From the NCBI RefSeq assembly GCF_014195545.1, contig NZ_JACIBX010000008.1:124001-188000 (forward strand): a stretch of 64,000 nucleotides of DNA, read 5' to 3'. The notes beneath the pieces were generated by a model that ran no database searches, was not told where the DNA came from, and saw only the letters and a program-made list of their open reading frames with translations. The position numbers were made by a program, and so were the translations under genes. The stretch comes from Limimaricola variabilis (GTDB lineage Bacteria > Pseudomonadota > Alphaproteobacteria > Rhodobacterales > Rhodobacteraceae). Positions 15,130-24,092 of this stretch are shown here, one piece after another. Numbering within the stretch: the first letter of the stretch is position 1; every line of letters begins with the position of its first letter.

Positions 15130-16146
15130 TCAGCGGATGAGACCCATGATCTCGCAGGTCTTCGACAGGATCGGGTCGGCGATGGCGCGGGCGCGCTCGG
15201 CGCCGCGCTCCATGATCCGGTCGATCTCGGCCGGGTCGTCCATCAGCCGCGCCATCTCGGAAGAGATCGGCGCCAGCTTTTCGACCGCCAGATCCGCAAG
15301 CGCCGGCTTGAACTGGCCCCAGCCCGCGCCGCCATGCTCGGCGATCACCTGCTCTGCCGTCATGCCCGACAGCCCGGCATAGATGTTGACGAGGTTCTTC
15401 GCCTCGGGACGGTCCGCGAGCCCCTCGACGCTCTCGGGCAGGGGGGCGGGGTCGGTGCGGGCCTTCTTGAACTTCTTGGCGATGGCGTCGGCATCATCGG
15501 TCATGTTGATGCGTTCCATGTCACTCTCGCCCGACTTCGACATCTTCTGGGTGCCGTCGCGCAGGTTCATCACCCGCATCGCCGGCCCCTCGATCACCGG
15601 GTTGGTGAGCGGGAAGAAATCGGTCTTGTAGTCGTGGTTGAACTTCGCCGCGATGTCGCGGGTCAACTCCACATGCTGCTTCTGGTCCTCGCCCACCGGC
15701 ACATGGGTGGCGTGATAGGCGAGGATGTCGGCGGCCATCAGCGACGGGTAGGCGTAAAGGCCGAGCGATTGCTTCTCGGCGTTCTTGCCCGCCTTTTCCT
15801 TGAACTGGGTCATCCGGTTCATCCAGCCCACGCGCGCCACGCAGTTGAACAGCCAGCCCAGCTCGGCATGGGCGGAGACGCGGGACTGGTTGAACAGGAT
15901 CGATTTTTCCGGATCGATGCCCGAGGCGAGATAGCTCGCCGCCACCTCGCGGGTGGCGCGGCGCAGCTCCTCGGGATCCTGCCAGACGGTGATCGCGTGC
16001 AGGTCGACCACGCAGTAGAGCGTTTCGAATTCGCCGCCCTGCATCTCGACGAACCGCTTGATGGCCCCCAGATAGTTGCCGAGCGTCAGACCCCCCGAGG
16101 GCTTGATGCCGGAAAAGACGCGGGGGGCGAACGTGGTGTCGGTCAT
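15130..16146 (-). CDS. trpS: Tryptophanyl-tRNA synthetase
   Basis: A class I aminoacyl-tRNA synthetase that charges tRNA-Trp using ATP. At 338 residues it is the standard bacterial length. The HIGH-equivalent TLGNYLG lies at residues 21-27 after KPSGGL. The KMSKS loop is a perfect KMSKS at 201-205. The tryptophan-pocket region ([25 protein letters not shown]) is intact. It is transcribed divergently from the rhomboid homologue, with 78 bases between the starts. It ends in a strong terminator, so it forms its own transcription unit. Confidence 0.95.
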   Translation of the reverse strand: MTDTTFAPRVFSGIKPSGGLTLGNYLGAIKRFVEMQGGEFETLYCVVDLHAITVWQDPEELRRATREVAASYLASGIDPEKSILFNQSRVSAHAELGWLFNCVARVGWMNRMTQFKEKAGKNAEKQSLGLYAYPSLMAADILAYHATHVPVGEDQKQHVELTRDIAAKFNHDYKTDFFPLTNPVIEGPAMRVMNLRDGTQKMSKSGESDMERINMTDDADAIAKKFKKARTDPAPLPESVEGLADRPEAKNLVNIYAGLSGMTAEQVIAEHGGAGWGQFKPALADLAVEKLAPISSEMARLMDDPAEIDRIMERGAERARAIADPILSKTCEIMGLIR

Positions 16147-16224
16147 GGCGCGTGTCCTGCTGGAAACCGGGTGGCATTCCGATTAGCCATGCCCCCTGTC
16201 GAGGTCAACCGAAGGGACCTAAGG

Positions 16225-16938
16225 ATGCGACCGCAAGGCTATTACGACCGCCCCGACCCGAACCACGCGCCGATCGAGGGGCCGTTCGGCTCGCTACCGC
16301 CGCTGATCGTCGTGCTGGCGCTGGTCATGGCATTGATCGAGGCCGCGCTCAGCCTCGGTGCCACCGGCCTCGTCGGCGGGCCGCAGGCCGTGGGCTGGCG
16401 GATCGCTGCGATCGAGGGGCATGGCTTTGCCCCGGTCGTGTTCGATCGCCTGCTGGTGGCCTGGGACTGGGGGCTCGCCGCCCGGCTGCTGAGCTACCCG
16501 TTCGTGCATATGAGCCTGACCCATGCGCTCTTTGCCGTGGCGCTCCTGCTGGCGCTGGGCAAGTTCGTCGGCGAGGTGCTGCACCCGGTGGCGCTGGCGC
16601 TGCTGCTGATCGTCACGACGCTGGCCGGGGCGGTGGGCTTCGGGCTCTTCGTGACGGCGAGCTACCCGCTGATCGGCGCCTATCCGGCAATCTACGGGCT
16701 GATCGGCGCCTTCACCTACCTGATGTGGCTCAGGCTTGGGCAGGCCGGGTCGAACCGGCTAGCGGCGTTCCGGCTGATCGGGGTGCTGCTTGGGCTGCAA
16801 CTCGTCTTCGGGCTGCTGTTCGGCGCCGACCCCGCATGGGTGGCCGACGCCGCCGGTTTCATCGCCGGGATCGCGCTGGCGCCGCTGCTCGCGCCGGGCG
16901 GCGCGCGCGGCTTTCTCGCGCGGATGCGGGCGCGCTAG
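16225..16938 (+). CDS. Rhomboid-family membrane protein lacking catalytic residues
   Basis: A 237-residue protein with about six membrane helices and the rhomboid fold pattern. The HxxxxH-type segment FVHMSLTHALF (about 93-103) aligns with the TM2 region. The GxSG site is replaced by GAYP at 151-154 (Ser to Tyr), followed by a normal rhomboid-like AIYGLIGAF. The TM6 His is absent (VADAAGFIAG, 206-215), and the TM2 Asn is Ala. It should therefore be unable to act as a serine protease. I chose the ATG at 16225, with GAAGGGA about 10 bases upstream. A longer upstream frame runs through trpS and is spurious. The stop overlaps the convergent murJ stop by four bases. Confidence 0.8.
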   Translation: MRPQGYYDRPDPNHAPIEGPFGSLPPLIVVLALVMALIEAALSLGATGLVGGPQAVGWRIAAIEGHGFAPVVFDRLLVAWDWGLAARLLSYPFVHMSLTHALFAVALLLALGKFVGEVLHPVALALLLIVTTLAGAVGFGLFVTASYPLIGAYPAIYGLIGAFTYLMWLRLGQAGSNRLAAFRLIGVLLGLQLVFGLLFGADPAWVADAAGFIAGIALAPLLAPGGARGFLARMRAR

Positions 16939-18521
16939 CGCCGCACCGCCCGACGAAACTCGGCCAGCCGGAACGCCCCGAGGAGCTGGCCGAAGCCGAA
17001 ATACCCGGCCATGCCGATCGCCACCAGCAGCGCCAGGGCCGGGTAGCGCACCGATGCGGTGGCGAGGAACGGCCCCAGCAGCGCCGCCGCGGCCAGGAGC
17101 AACGCCCCCATCAAGGCCGAGGCGCCGCAGATCCGCCATAGCCGGCGGCGGAAGCGTTCATCCCATTCCGCCGCTGCACCCATCTGCCGCGAGCCGCGCC
17201 ACAACAGCCAGACCATCGCCCAGCCCGCCAGCGTCGTGCCCAGCGCGGCGGCGATGAAGCCGATGACCGGTGCGAGGCCGACCGCCACCACGACGTTCAC
17301 CAACATCGCCACCACCGCGTAACGGAAGGGCGAACGGGTGTCCTCGCGCGCGAAAAACAGCGGCTGCAGCGCCTTTTGCAGAACGAAGGCGGGCAGGCCG
17401 AGGCCATAGACCACGACGGTGAGCGCCGTCGCCGTCGTATCATCGGAGGTGAAGGCGCCGCGTTCGAACAGCACCGAGACCAGCGGCACCGAGATTACCA
17501 CCAGCGCCACGGCAGCGGGGATGGTGAGCGCGAGGCTCATCTCGGCGGCGCGGTTGAAGGCGTCGCGACCACCCGCCTCGTCGCCGGCGCGCAGCCGTCG
17601 CGACAGGTCCGGCAGCAGCACCACGCCGACGGCGATGCCGACGACGCCCAGCGGCAGCTGGTAGAGCCGGTCGGCATAGTTGAGCCAGGCCACCGCGCCT
17701 TCGAAGAAGCTCGCGACTTGGCGGCCGACCAGCAGGTTGATCTGCACCACGCCGCCCGCCAGCGCGGCGGGGGCGGCGATGGCGAAGAGCTTGCGCATGT
17801 CGGGCGACAGTCGCGGCCAGCCCAGCCGCAGGTGGAAGCCCGCGCGCTTGGCCGCCCACCAGACGAGACCGAGCTGCACCGCGCCCGCGAAGGGCACCGA
17901 CAGCGCCAGCGTGTCGCCGACCCGGAGCCCCAGTGCCCGGTCGATGCCGAGGCCAAGACTCTCGGACGGATCGCGCCCGAGCGCCGCGCCGATCAGAACC
18001 GCGACAATGAACACGATGTTGAGCAGCACCGGTGCCGCGGCGGCGGCCATGAAGCGGCCCGTGGCGTTGAGCACGCCCGAGGCCAGCGCGGCGAGCGAGA
18101 TGAACAGGATATAGGGAAAGGCCAACCGGCCGTATTCCACGGCGAGGTCGAAACGCTCGTCCCCGGCAAAGCCCGAGGCCATCAGCAACACTAGGCCCGG
18201 CATCGCGACGATGCCGATCACCGTGAACACGGTCAGCACGAAGGCCATGCCGACCCAGGCTTCCTGCGCGAAGGCCTCGGCATCCTCGCCGCCTTCGACC
18301 TTCTTCGAGAACATCGGCACGAAGGCCATGTTGAAGGCGCCCTCGGCGAAGAAGCGGCGGAACATGTTGGGCAGGGAGAAGGCCACGAGAAAGGCCTCGG
18401 CCACCGGGCCCGCGCCGAGATAGCCGGCGATCATGATGTCGCGGGCGAAGCCGAAGACCCGGCTCAGCAGGGTCCAGATGCCGACGGTGAGAAAGCCCTG
18501 CACCAGGCGGATGGGCTTCAA
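16935..18521 (-). CDS. murJ: Lipid II flippase MurJ
   Basis: A 528-residue inner-membrane protein of the MVF/MurJ family, which flips lipid II to the periplasmic side for peptidoglycan synthesis. About 14 hydrophobic segments are present. The N-terminal FARDIMIAGYLGAGPVAEAF block (about 25-44) and the RRFFAEGAFNMAFVPMF block (about 54-70) are family hallmarks and contain the conserved cavity Arg residues. The start codon is TTG, whose TTGA overlaps the glnD stop by four bases, so translation is probably coupled to glnD. The LpoA-like/glnD/murJ order ties this operon to cell-wall growth. Confidence 0.93.
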   Translation of the reverse strand: MKPIRLVQGFLTVGIWTLLSRVFGFARDIMIAGYLGAGPVAEAFLVAFSLPNMFRRFFAEGAFNMAFVPMFSKKVEGGEDAEAFAQEAWVGMAFVLTVFTVIGIVAMPGLVLLMASGFAGDERFDLAVEYGRLAFPYILFISLAALASGVLNATGRFMAAAAAPVLLNIVFIVAVLIGAALGRDPSESLGLGIDRALGLRVGDTLALSVPFAGAVQLGLVWWAAKRAGFHLRLGWPRLSPDMRKLFAIAAPAALAGGVVQINLLVGRQVASFFEGAVAWLNYADRLYQLPLGVVGIAVGVVLLPDLSRRLRAGDEAGGRDAFNRAAEMSLALTIPAAVALVVISVPLVSVLFERGAFTSDDTTATALTVVVYGLGLPAFVLQKALQPLFFAREDTRSPFRYAVVAMLVNVVVAVGLAPVIGFIAAALGTTLAGWAMVWLLWRGSRQMGAAAEWDERFRRRLWRICGASALMGALLLAAAALLGPFLATASVRYPALALLVAIGMAGYFGFGQLLGAFRLAEFRRAVRR

Positions 18522-21337
18522 GACACGGCCCTCCGTGCGCCCGCTTCGATGGCCTCGCGCAGGCGACGCTCGAGGGCGCGCTGCTTCGACTCAGAATGGT
18601 ATTTCAATCCGAACATGTCCTTGACGTAGAAAGTATCGACCGCCTGCTCGCCATATGTCGCGATGACGGCGGAGGAAATATAGACGTTTGCCGCCGCCAG
18701 CGTCCGGGTCAGGTCGTAGAGCAGACCGGGTCGGTCGCGGGTGTCGACCTCGATGATGGTGAAGATCTCCGAACCCTCGTTGTCGAAGGCGATCGAGGTC
18801 GGCACGCGGAAGGCGCGCTCGCGCTTGCGGATCTTGTCACGGTCCTTGATGGCGTCGCGCGCCACCACCTCGCCGCGCAGGGTCTTGCCGATCATCTGCT
18901 CCAGGCGCGGCAGGCGGGCCTCCTCGTAAGGATGCCCCTCGGCGTCCTGGATCCAGAAGACGGCGGTGCAGAGCCCGTCCTTGGCGGTATAGGTGCGCGC
19001 GTCGACGATGTTGGCGCCGACCAGTGCCAAGGCCCCGGTGAGCCGCGAAAACAGCCCCGGATGGTCCGTGGTGGCAAAGCTCACCCGGGTCGCGTCGCGG
19101 TCGGCGTCGAGCATCAGGTCGGTGCGGATCTCGTCGGTGCGCAACCCGCGCAGCAGATGCGCGAAGGTGAGGTGGCTGTCGAGCGGCAGGCCCTGCCAGT
19201 AGGGGCCGTAATGCCGGCTCGTCTCGGCGCGCAGCTCCGGCTGCGGCCAGTCCGACAGCGCATCGCGCAGCGCCTTCTTGGCCTCGGCCTCGCGAGCGCC
19301 GCGGTTGAGATCCTCGAGCCCGGTGGCCAGCGCCTCCTCGGTCGCGGTGTAGAGCCCGCGCAGCAACATGGCCTTCCAGTTGTTCCACGTGCCGGGGCCG
19401 ACACCTCGGATGTCGCAGACCGTCAGCACGCAGAGCAGGTCGAGCCGCTCCTTGGTCTTCACCGCGCGGGCGAAGTCGCGCACCGTGCGCGGCTCGGAGA
19501 TGTCGCGTTTCTGCGCCATGTCCGACATCAGCAGGTGATGGCGCACCAGCCATTCGACGGTCTCGGATTCCTTCTTCGACAGCCCGAGCCGCGGGCAGAC
19601 CCGGCGGGAGATCTGCGCCCCCAGCACGGAGTGATCCTCGTCGCGGCCCTTGCCGATGTCGTGCAGCAGCAGCGCGACGTAGAGCACCCGGCGGTTCACC
19701 CCCGCCTTGAGGATGCCGGAGGCTACCGGCAGCTCCTCGACCAGCTCCTCGCGCTCGATCTGCGCCAGCGTGGAGATGCATTGGATCGTGTGCTCGTCCA
19801 CCGTGTAGTGGTGATACATGTTGAACTGCATCATCGCGACGATCGGCGCGAATTCGGGCAGGAAGGCCGCGAGCACGCCGAGCTCGTTCATCCGCCGCAG
19901 CGCCCGCTCGGGGTTGCCGCGCCGGATCAGCAGGTCGAGGAAGATGCGATTGGCTTCGCGGTCCTCGCGCAGGCCGGCATCGATCAGCTGTAGGTTCGCC
20001 GCCACCAGCCGCATCGCGTCCGGATGCAGCAGATGGCCGGTGCGCAGGGACTCGTCGAAGATCCGCAGCAGGTTCACCGGATCGGCGAGGAAGGCCGCTT
20101 CGTCGGCCACGTCGAGCCGGTTGTGCACGATGCGGTAGGGCGGGCGGGCGCGTTTGCGTCGCGCCAGCAACCGGGTCAGCATCGGCTCGGATTTCAGATG
20201 CGTGGCCTCCTGCGCGGTCAGGAAGATCCGCGTGAGTTCGCCCACCCGGGTCGCGTGGCGAAAGTAGTCCTGCATGAAATGCTCGACCGCGCGCCGGCCG
20301 CCGCCATCTGCATAGCCCATCCGCTCGGCCACCTCGACCTGCATGTCGAAGGTGAGCTGGTCCATCGCTCGATCGGTGATCAGGTGCAGGTGGCAGCGCA
20401 CCGCCCAGAGGAAATCCTCGGCCCGCACGAACTCGGCGTATTCCTCGTCGGTGAAGACGCCGCGCCCGACGAGCTCGGCCGCGTCCTGCACGCCGTAGAC
20501 ATATTTGCCGATCCAGTAGAGCGACTGCAGGTCCCGCAGCCCGCCCTTGCCCTCCTTGACGTTGGGCTCGACGACATAGCGCTGGCCGCCCTGCTTGAGA
20601 TGGCGGGCGTCGCGCTCGGCGAGCTTGGCGGTGATGAATTCGGGCGCGGTGGTGCGGAACAGCTCGGCCCAGAGCCGGTCCCGAAGGCTGGTGGCCAGCG
20701 CCGGGTCGCCGGCGAGGCGGCGGCATTCCACGAGGCTGGTGCGGATGGTGAAATCCTCGCGGGCCAGCCGCAGGCAGTCCTTCACAGTGCGGCTGGCATG
20801 GCCGACCTTCAGCTTCAGGTCCCACAGCATGTAGAGCATCGTCTCGATGACGCTCTCGGCCCATGGGGTGATCTTCCATGGCGTCAGGAACAGCAGGTCG
20901 ACGTCGGAATGCGGCGCCATCTCGCCGCGGCCGTAACCGCCCACACCCATCAGCGACAGCCGCTCGCCCTCCGTCGGGTTGTGCAGCGGGTGCAGCGTCC
21001 GGGCGGCGTCGAAGCAGGCCGTGACGATCCGGTCGGTGAGCCAAGCATAGGCCCGGGTCGCTGGCCGGGCGGCAAAGGGGCGTGTGGCGAAGGCGCGCGC
21101 GATCGCCGCACGGCCATCGCGGCGGGTCTCGGCCAGCACGCCGACCACCGCGCGCCGCGCGGCCATGGCGTCCTCGGCTCCGGCGAGCGCCTCGGCGAGA
21201 CGAGCCCCGACCTTCTCGGCGTCGAATATGTCGCGCGCCGGAAGAATGAGATCTTCCGGCGCGTCGAAAGCTTCGGTCGTGGACTGCGTCGCCGGGCTAG
21301 AAGCCGGCTCCGCGGAAGCTTGTGGGAGCAGGGTCAA
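18518..21337 (-). CDS. glnD: PII uridylyltransferase / uridylyl-removing enzyme
   Basis: GlnD senses glutamine and adds or removes UMP on PII proteins, setting nitrogen status. The nucleotidyltransferase motif GGYGRGEMAPHSDVDLLFL has the G-x-G and D-x-D residues. A central HD domain has LLHDIGKGRDEDH, and two C-terminal ACT domains are present. The start is uncertain. GTG at 21382 (954 residues) has no ribosome-binding site. TTG at 21337 (939 residues) follows AGGTGG and is closer to the family length. Both overlap the 3' end of the upstream lipoprotein gene (86 or 41 bases). No ATG is available, so the annotated 5' end needs care. Downstream it is coupled to murJ. Confidence 0.92.
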   Translation of the reverse strand: MTLLPQASAEPASSPATQSTTEAFDAPEDLILPARDIFDAEKVGARLAEALAGAEDAMAARRAVVGVLAETRRDGRAAIARAFATRPFAARPATRAYAWLTDRIVTACFDAARTLHPLHNPTEGERLSLMGVGGYGRGEMAPHSDVDLLFLTPWKITPWAESVIETMLYMLWDLKLKVGHASRTVKDCLRLAREDFTIRTSLVECRRLAGDPALATSLRDRLWAELFRTTAPEFITAKLAERDARHLKQGGQRYVVEPNVKEGKGGLRDLQSLYWIGKYVYGVQDAAELVGRGVFTDEEYAEFVRAEDFLWAVRCHLHLITDRAMDQLTFDMQVEVAERMGYADGGGRRAVEHFMQDYFRHATRVGELTRIFLTAQEATHLKSEPMLTRLLARRKRARPPYRIVHNRLDVADEAAFLADPVNLLRIFDESLRTGHLLHPDAMRLVAANLQLIDAGLREDREANRIFLDLLIRRGNPERALRRMNELGVLAAFLPEFAPIVAMMQFNMYHHYTVDEHTIQCISTLAQIEREELVEELPVASGILKAGVNRRVLYVALLLHDIGKGRDEDHSVLGAQISRRVCPRLGLSKKESETVEWLVRHHLLMSDMAQKRDISEPRTVRDFARAVKTKERLDLLCVLTVCDIRGVGPGTWNNWKAMLLRGLYTATEEALATGLEDLNRGAREAEAKKALRDALSDWPQPELRAETSRHYGPYWQGLPLDSHLTFAHLLRGLRTDEIRTDLMLDADRDATRVSFATTDHPGLFSRLTGALALVGANIVDARTYTAKDGLCTAVFWIQDAEGHPYEEARLPRLEQMIGKTLRGEVVARDAIKDRDKIRKRERAFRVPTSIAFDNEGSEIFTIIEVDTRDRPGLLYDLTRTLAAANVYISSAVIATYGEQAVDTFYVKDMFGLKYHSESKQRALERRLREAIEAGARRAVS

Positions 21338-22487
21338 GGATAACCACCTGGTTGTTGCGGATCGTGGCGACCGCGAGGCCACGCTGGTTGGTGCCGTCGG
21401 GCAGCAGACGGAAGATGCCGGAGGTGCCCTTGAAGCCCTGGCTCTGGGTCAGCGCGTTGCGGGTCAGCGCGTCGGCGCGGCCCGTGGCGGCCAGCGCGCC
21501 TATGGCGGCGATGCCGTCATAGGCAAGCCCGGCGAGCGGGTGCGGCTGCGCGCCGTAGGTCGCGGCGTAACGCTGTTCGAAGCCGCGGTTGCGCGCGGTG
21601 TCGGGCACCGCAAAGAGGCCGTTCTGCAGCCCCGGCAGCGCCAGCGCCTGCGGCGCCGCGTCCCAGCGGGTCAGGCCGAGCATCCGGGCCTGCTGCGGCG
21701 TGATGCCGGCATCGTTGAGCGCGGTGGCGAGGATCGGCAGGTCGGCGTTGACGCCGGCCGTGGTGAAGACGCCGGTGGCGCCGGTCGAGCGGACCGTTTC
21801 GGCGACGCGCGGCGCCGCGGCCTGCACGCCTGCCTGGCTCAGCTCGTAGGCCTGGGTCCCGGCCACGGCAGCGCCGGCGCCGTTCACGGCGTTGATGATG
21901 GCATCGCGGCCGATCGTGCCCTGCAGGTCATTGCCATAGGCCACGGCGTAGCGCTGGATGCCGTTGCGCATGCCGTAGCGCACCAGCCGGTTGGCGGTGT
22001 TGGCAAAGGTCGAGCCGAGCACGAAGACGTTGCCGCCCGCGATGGTCGGGTTGTTCGAGAAAGCGAGGACGTTGATGCCCTGGTTCGCCACCGCCACGCC
22101 GGCGGCGTTGGCGGCTTCGGCGTAGAGCGGCCCGAGGATGATCTGCGCGCCATCGGCCACGGCGGTGGTCGCGGCCTGGGCGGCGCGGCCCGGATCGCCG
22201 GCGGTGGGATAGACCTTCATCTCGATCTCGACGTCCGAGAGGTCGGCGATGGCGAGGCGGGCGGCGTTTTCGAGGTTGGTGGCAACCAGTGCATCGCCTT
22301 GCGAGGACGAGCCGGCGGGCACCAGGAGCGCCACCTTGACGGGGGCGCCGGCAGTGACGCGCTGGGCGTCCGAGACGGGGCCGGTGGCGACAATCGGCTG
22401 GCATGCGGCCAGCCAGAACATGGAGAACAGGGCGACGAGGCGGGCCGCGGCCTTGCGGGGCTGCGGCAAACGGGCGAACATGGGCAT
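21297..22487 (-). CDS. LpoA-like penicillin-binding-protein activator lipoprotein
   Basis: A 396-residue outer-envelope lipoprotein with a periplasmic-binding-protein type I fold, related to the C-terminal domain of LpoA, an activator of PBP1A. The lipobox LAAC gives lipidation at Cys29, after a basic N-terminus (RLPQPRKAAAR). The domain opens with VKVALLVPAGSSSQGDALV and includes IILGPLYAEAANAAGVAVAN. I chose the ATG at 22487, with GGAG six bases upstream. The frame also opens 15 codons earlier without such a site. It is divergent from rsmI, and the same lpoA/rsmI/yraN grouping is known in Enterobacteria. An amino-acid-binding receptor is a less likely alternative. Confidence 0.8.
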   Translation of the reverse strand: MPMFARLPQPRKAAARLVALFSMFWLAACQPIVATGPVSDAQRVTAGAPVKVALLVPAGSSSQGDALVATNLENAARLAIADLSDVEIEMKVYPTAGDPGRAAQAATTAVADGAQIILGPLYAEAANAAGVAVANQGINVLAFSNNPTIAGGNVFVLGSTFANTANRLVRYGMRNGIQRYAVAYGNDLQGTIGRDAIINAVNGAGAAVAGTQAYELSQAGVQAAAPRVAETVRSTGATGVFTTAGVNADLPILATALNDAGITPQQARMLGLTRWDAAPQALALPGLQNGLFAVPDTARNRGFEQRYAATYGAQPHPLAGLAYDGIAAIGALAATGRADALTRNALTQSQGFKGTSGIFRLLPDGTNQRGLAVATIRNNQVVILDPAPTSFRGAGF

Positions 22488-22555
22488 CACTTTCTCCGGC
22501 ACGGGCGCAGGGGCGGGTTCCAACGCAATCATAAACCGGGGCGGGCGGCGGTCCA

Positions 22556-23443
22556 GTGACGAATTTCGAAACGAGACCGGTTCCGCCGGGGCTGCACTTC
22601 GTGGCGACGCCGATCGGAACGGCGCGAGACATCACGCTAAGGGCGCTCGACCTGCTGGCCGGGGCCGATGCGCTCGCCGCCGAGGACACGCGGACCTTGC
22701 GCAAATTGATGGAGATTCACGGTGTGCCGCTGAACGGTCGGCCGCTTCTGGCCTATCACGACCATTCGGGGGCGGGGGACCGGGCGCGGATCCTCGCGGT
22801 GCTCGAGCGCGGCGGCTCGGTGGCCTATGTTTCCGAGGCCGGCACGCCTCTGGTCGCCGATCCGGGCTATGCGCTGGGCCGCGCCGCGATCGCTGCCGGG
22901 CACAAGGTTCTCGCCGCGCCGGGCGCCTCGGCGGTGCTGGCGGCGCTGGCAGTGTCTGGGCTGCCGACCGACCGCTTCGCCTTTGCCGGTTTTCTGCCGC
23001 CGGCCAAGACCCAGCGGGAGACCGAGATCGCCGCGCTCAGGGCGCTGCCCTTCACGCTGGTGCTCTACGAGAGCCCCAAGCGCGTTCACGAATTATTAGC
23101 TTCCTTGCGCGATATTCTCGGGAGTGACCGGCAGGTGGCGCTGTGCCGCGAACTGACCAAGCGGTTCGAGGAGGTCATCCGCGGGACGGCGGCGGAGGTC
23201 TGCGCCGAGATCGAGGGACGCACACTCAAGGGAGAGGTCGTCGTGCTGGTCGGCCGGGCCGAAACCGAGGAGGTGACCGGCAGCGACCTCGAAACCGCGC
23301 TGCGCGAGGCGATGCGCAGCATGCGGATCAAGGATGCGGCGACGGCGGTGGCCGGAGCGCTCGGCCTGCCACGCCGGGAGGTCTATCAGGCGGCGCTGAA
23401 CCTGGCGAAGGAGCCGGATGATGCAAATGGAGATGGGTCTTGA
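22556..23443 (+). CDS. rsmI: 16S rRNA (cytidine(1402)-2'-O)-methyltransferase
   Basis: RsmI methylates the 2'-hydroxyl of C1402 in the ribosomal decoding site using S-adenosylmethionine. The 295-residue protein has the tetrapyrrole-methylase fold. The N-terminal FVATPIGTARDITLRAL block begins at residue 15, with AAEDTRTLRKLM, then the SEAGTPLVADPG loop, LYESPKRVHELL, and CRELTKRFEEVIRG near 190-205. The start codon is GTG. The 3' end overlaps yraN by 26 bases. Promoters for this gene and the divergent LpoA-like gene must share the 68-base gap. Confidence 0.95.
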   Translation: MTNFETRPVPPGLHFVATPIGTARDITLRALDLLAGADALAAEDTRTLRKLMEIHGVPLNGRPLLAYHDHSGAGDRARILAVLERGGSVAYVSEAGTPLVADPGYALGRAAIAAGHKVLAAPGASAVLAALAVSGLPTDRFAFAGFLPPAKTQRETEIAALRALPFTLVLYESPKRVHELLASLRDILGSDRQVALCRELTKRFEEVIRGTAAEVCAEIEGRTLKGEVVVLVGRAETEEVTGSDLETALREAMRSMRIKDAATAVAGALGLPRREVYQAALNLAKEPDDANGDGS

Positions 23444-23999
23444 GGGAGGCTCCCGGCCAAGAGCGCGGCGCGCGCGGTTAGGTCAGACGCGATCGCGTGA
23501 GGAGGAAAGGGAAGGGCAGCTTGCCCTCGACCTCGCCAGTCCGGTGCCTGCGACAGATGCTGAGCCCTGCATCGAGCCGTCGATGCAGGGCCCGGATGCT
23601 GCGGGGGCCCAATGCACTGATGGCGAAGCGCCTGTCTGCGTCGAGCGTGGCCGGCGCGGATATCTTTCCGGTCTCGCGGCCGAGGAAAGCGTCGCGCGAC
23701 ACTATGCGCGCAGCGGGCGGGTGATCGTAGCGCGGCGCTGGCGCGGTCGGGGCGGCGAGATCGACCTGATCCTGCGCGAAGGTCGGCGACTCGTCTTCGT
23801 CGAGGTCAAGGCTGCCAGAAGCTTCGACGCCGCGATTGCCCGGATCACCAACAGCCAGATCGGCCGTATCCGCCGCTCGGCCGAGGCATTCTGCGGGACC
23901 GTGCCCGATGGGCAGCTGACCGAAATGCGTTTCGATCTCGCGCTGGTGGACGGGCAGGGCATGGTGCGGGTGATCGAGGGAGCCTTCGACGGCGACTGA
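23418..23999 (+). CDS. YraN-family (UPF0102) predicted nuclease-fold protein with long N-terminal extension
   Basis: The C-terminal 115 residues are the UPF0102/YraN domain, an endonuclease-like fold. GGEIDLILRE starts at about residue 112 and FVEVKAARS at about 127, giving the E-x-D and E-V-K putative active-site residues. The first 75 residues are an extension rich in charged residues, Ala and Pro, with three Cys, which typical family members of about 120 residues lack. No clear start codon lies closer to the domain, and the ATG pair at 23418/23421 overlaps rsmI, fitting translational coupling. Its biological role is not established. Confidence 0.8.
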   Translation: MMQMEMGLEGGSRPRARRARLGQTRSREEEREGQLALDLASPVPATDAEPCIEPSMQGPDAAGAQCTDGEAPVCVERGRRGYLSGLAAEESVARHYARSGRVIVARRWRGRGGEIDLILREGRRLVFVEVKAARSFDAAIARITNSQIGRIRRSAEAFCGTVPDGQLTEMRFDLALVDGQGMVRVIEGAFDGD

Positions 24000-24092
24000 T
24001 CCCCTGCGTCCGGGCACAGGCCGCGTGCATTGCAGAGGGCGCGCGCATCGGGCATGGATCTGGGACCGCAATCCCAGCGAAAGATCGCCGCC

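Noticed and set aside
15046-16224. A 393-codon N-terminal extension in frame with the rhomboid homologue
   Set aside because: It lies antisense to trpS and its terminator. The ATG at 16225 has its own ribosome-binding site and begins a normal rhomboid topology.
24060-24077. Small hairpin CTGGGA-CCGCAA-TCCCAG before gshB
   Set aside because: The 6-bp stem is short, has no T-tract and lies 15 bases from the start codon. Nothing ties it to regulation.
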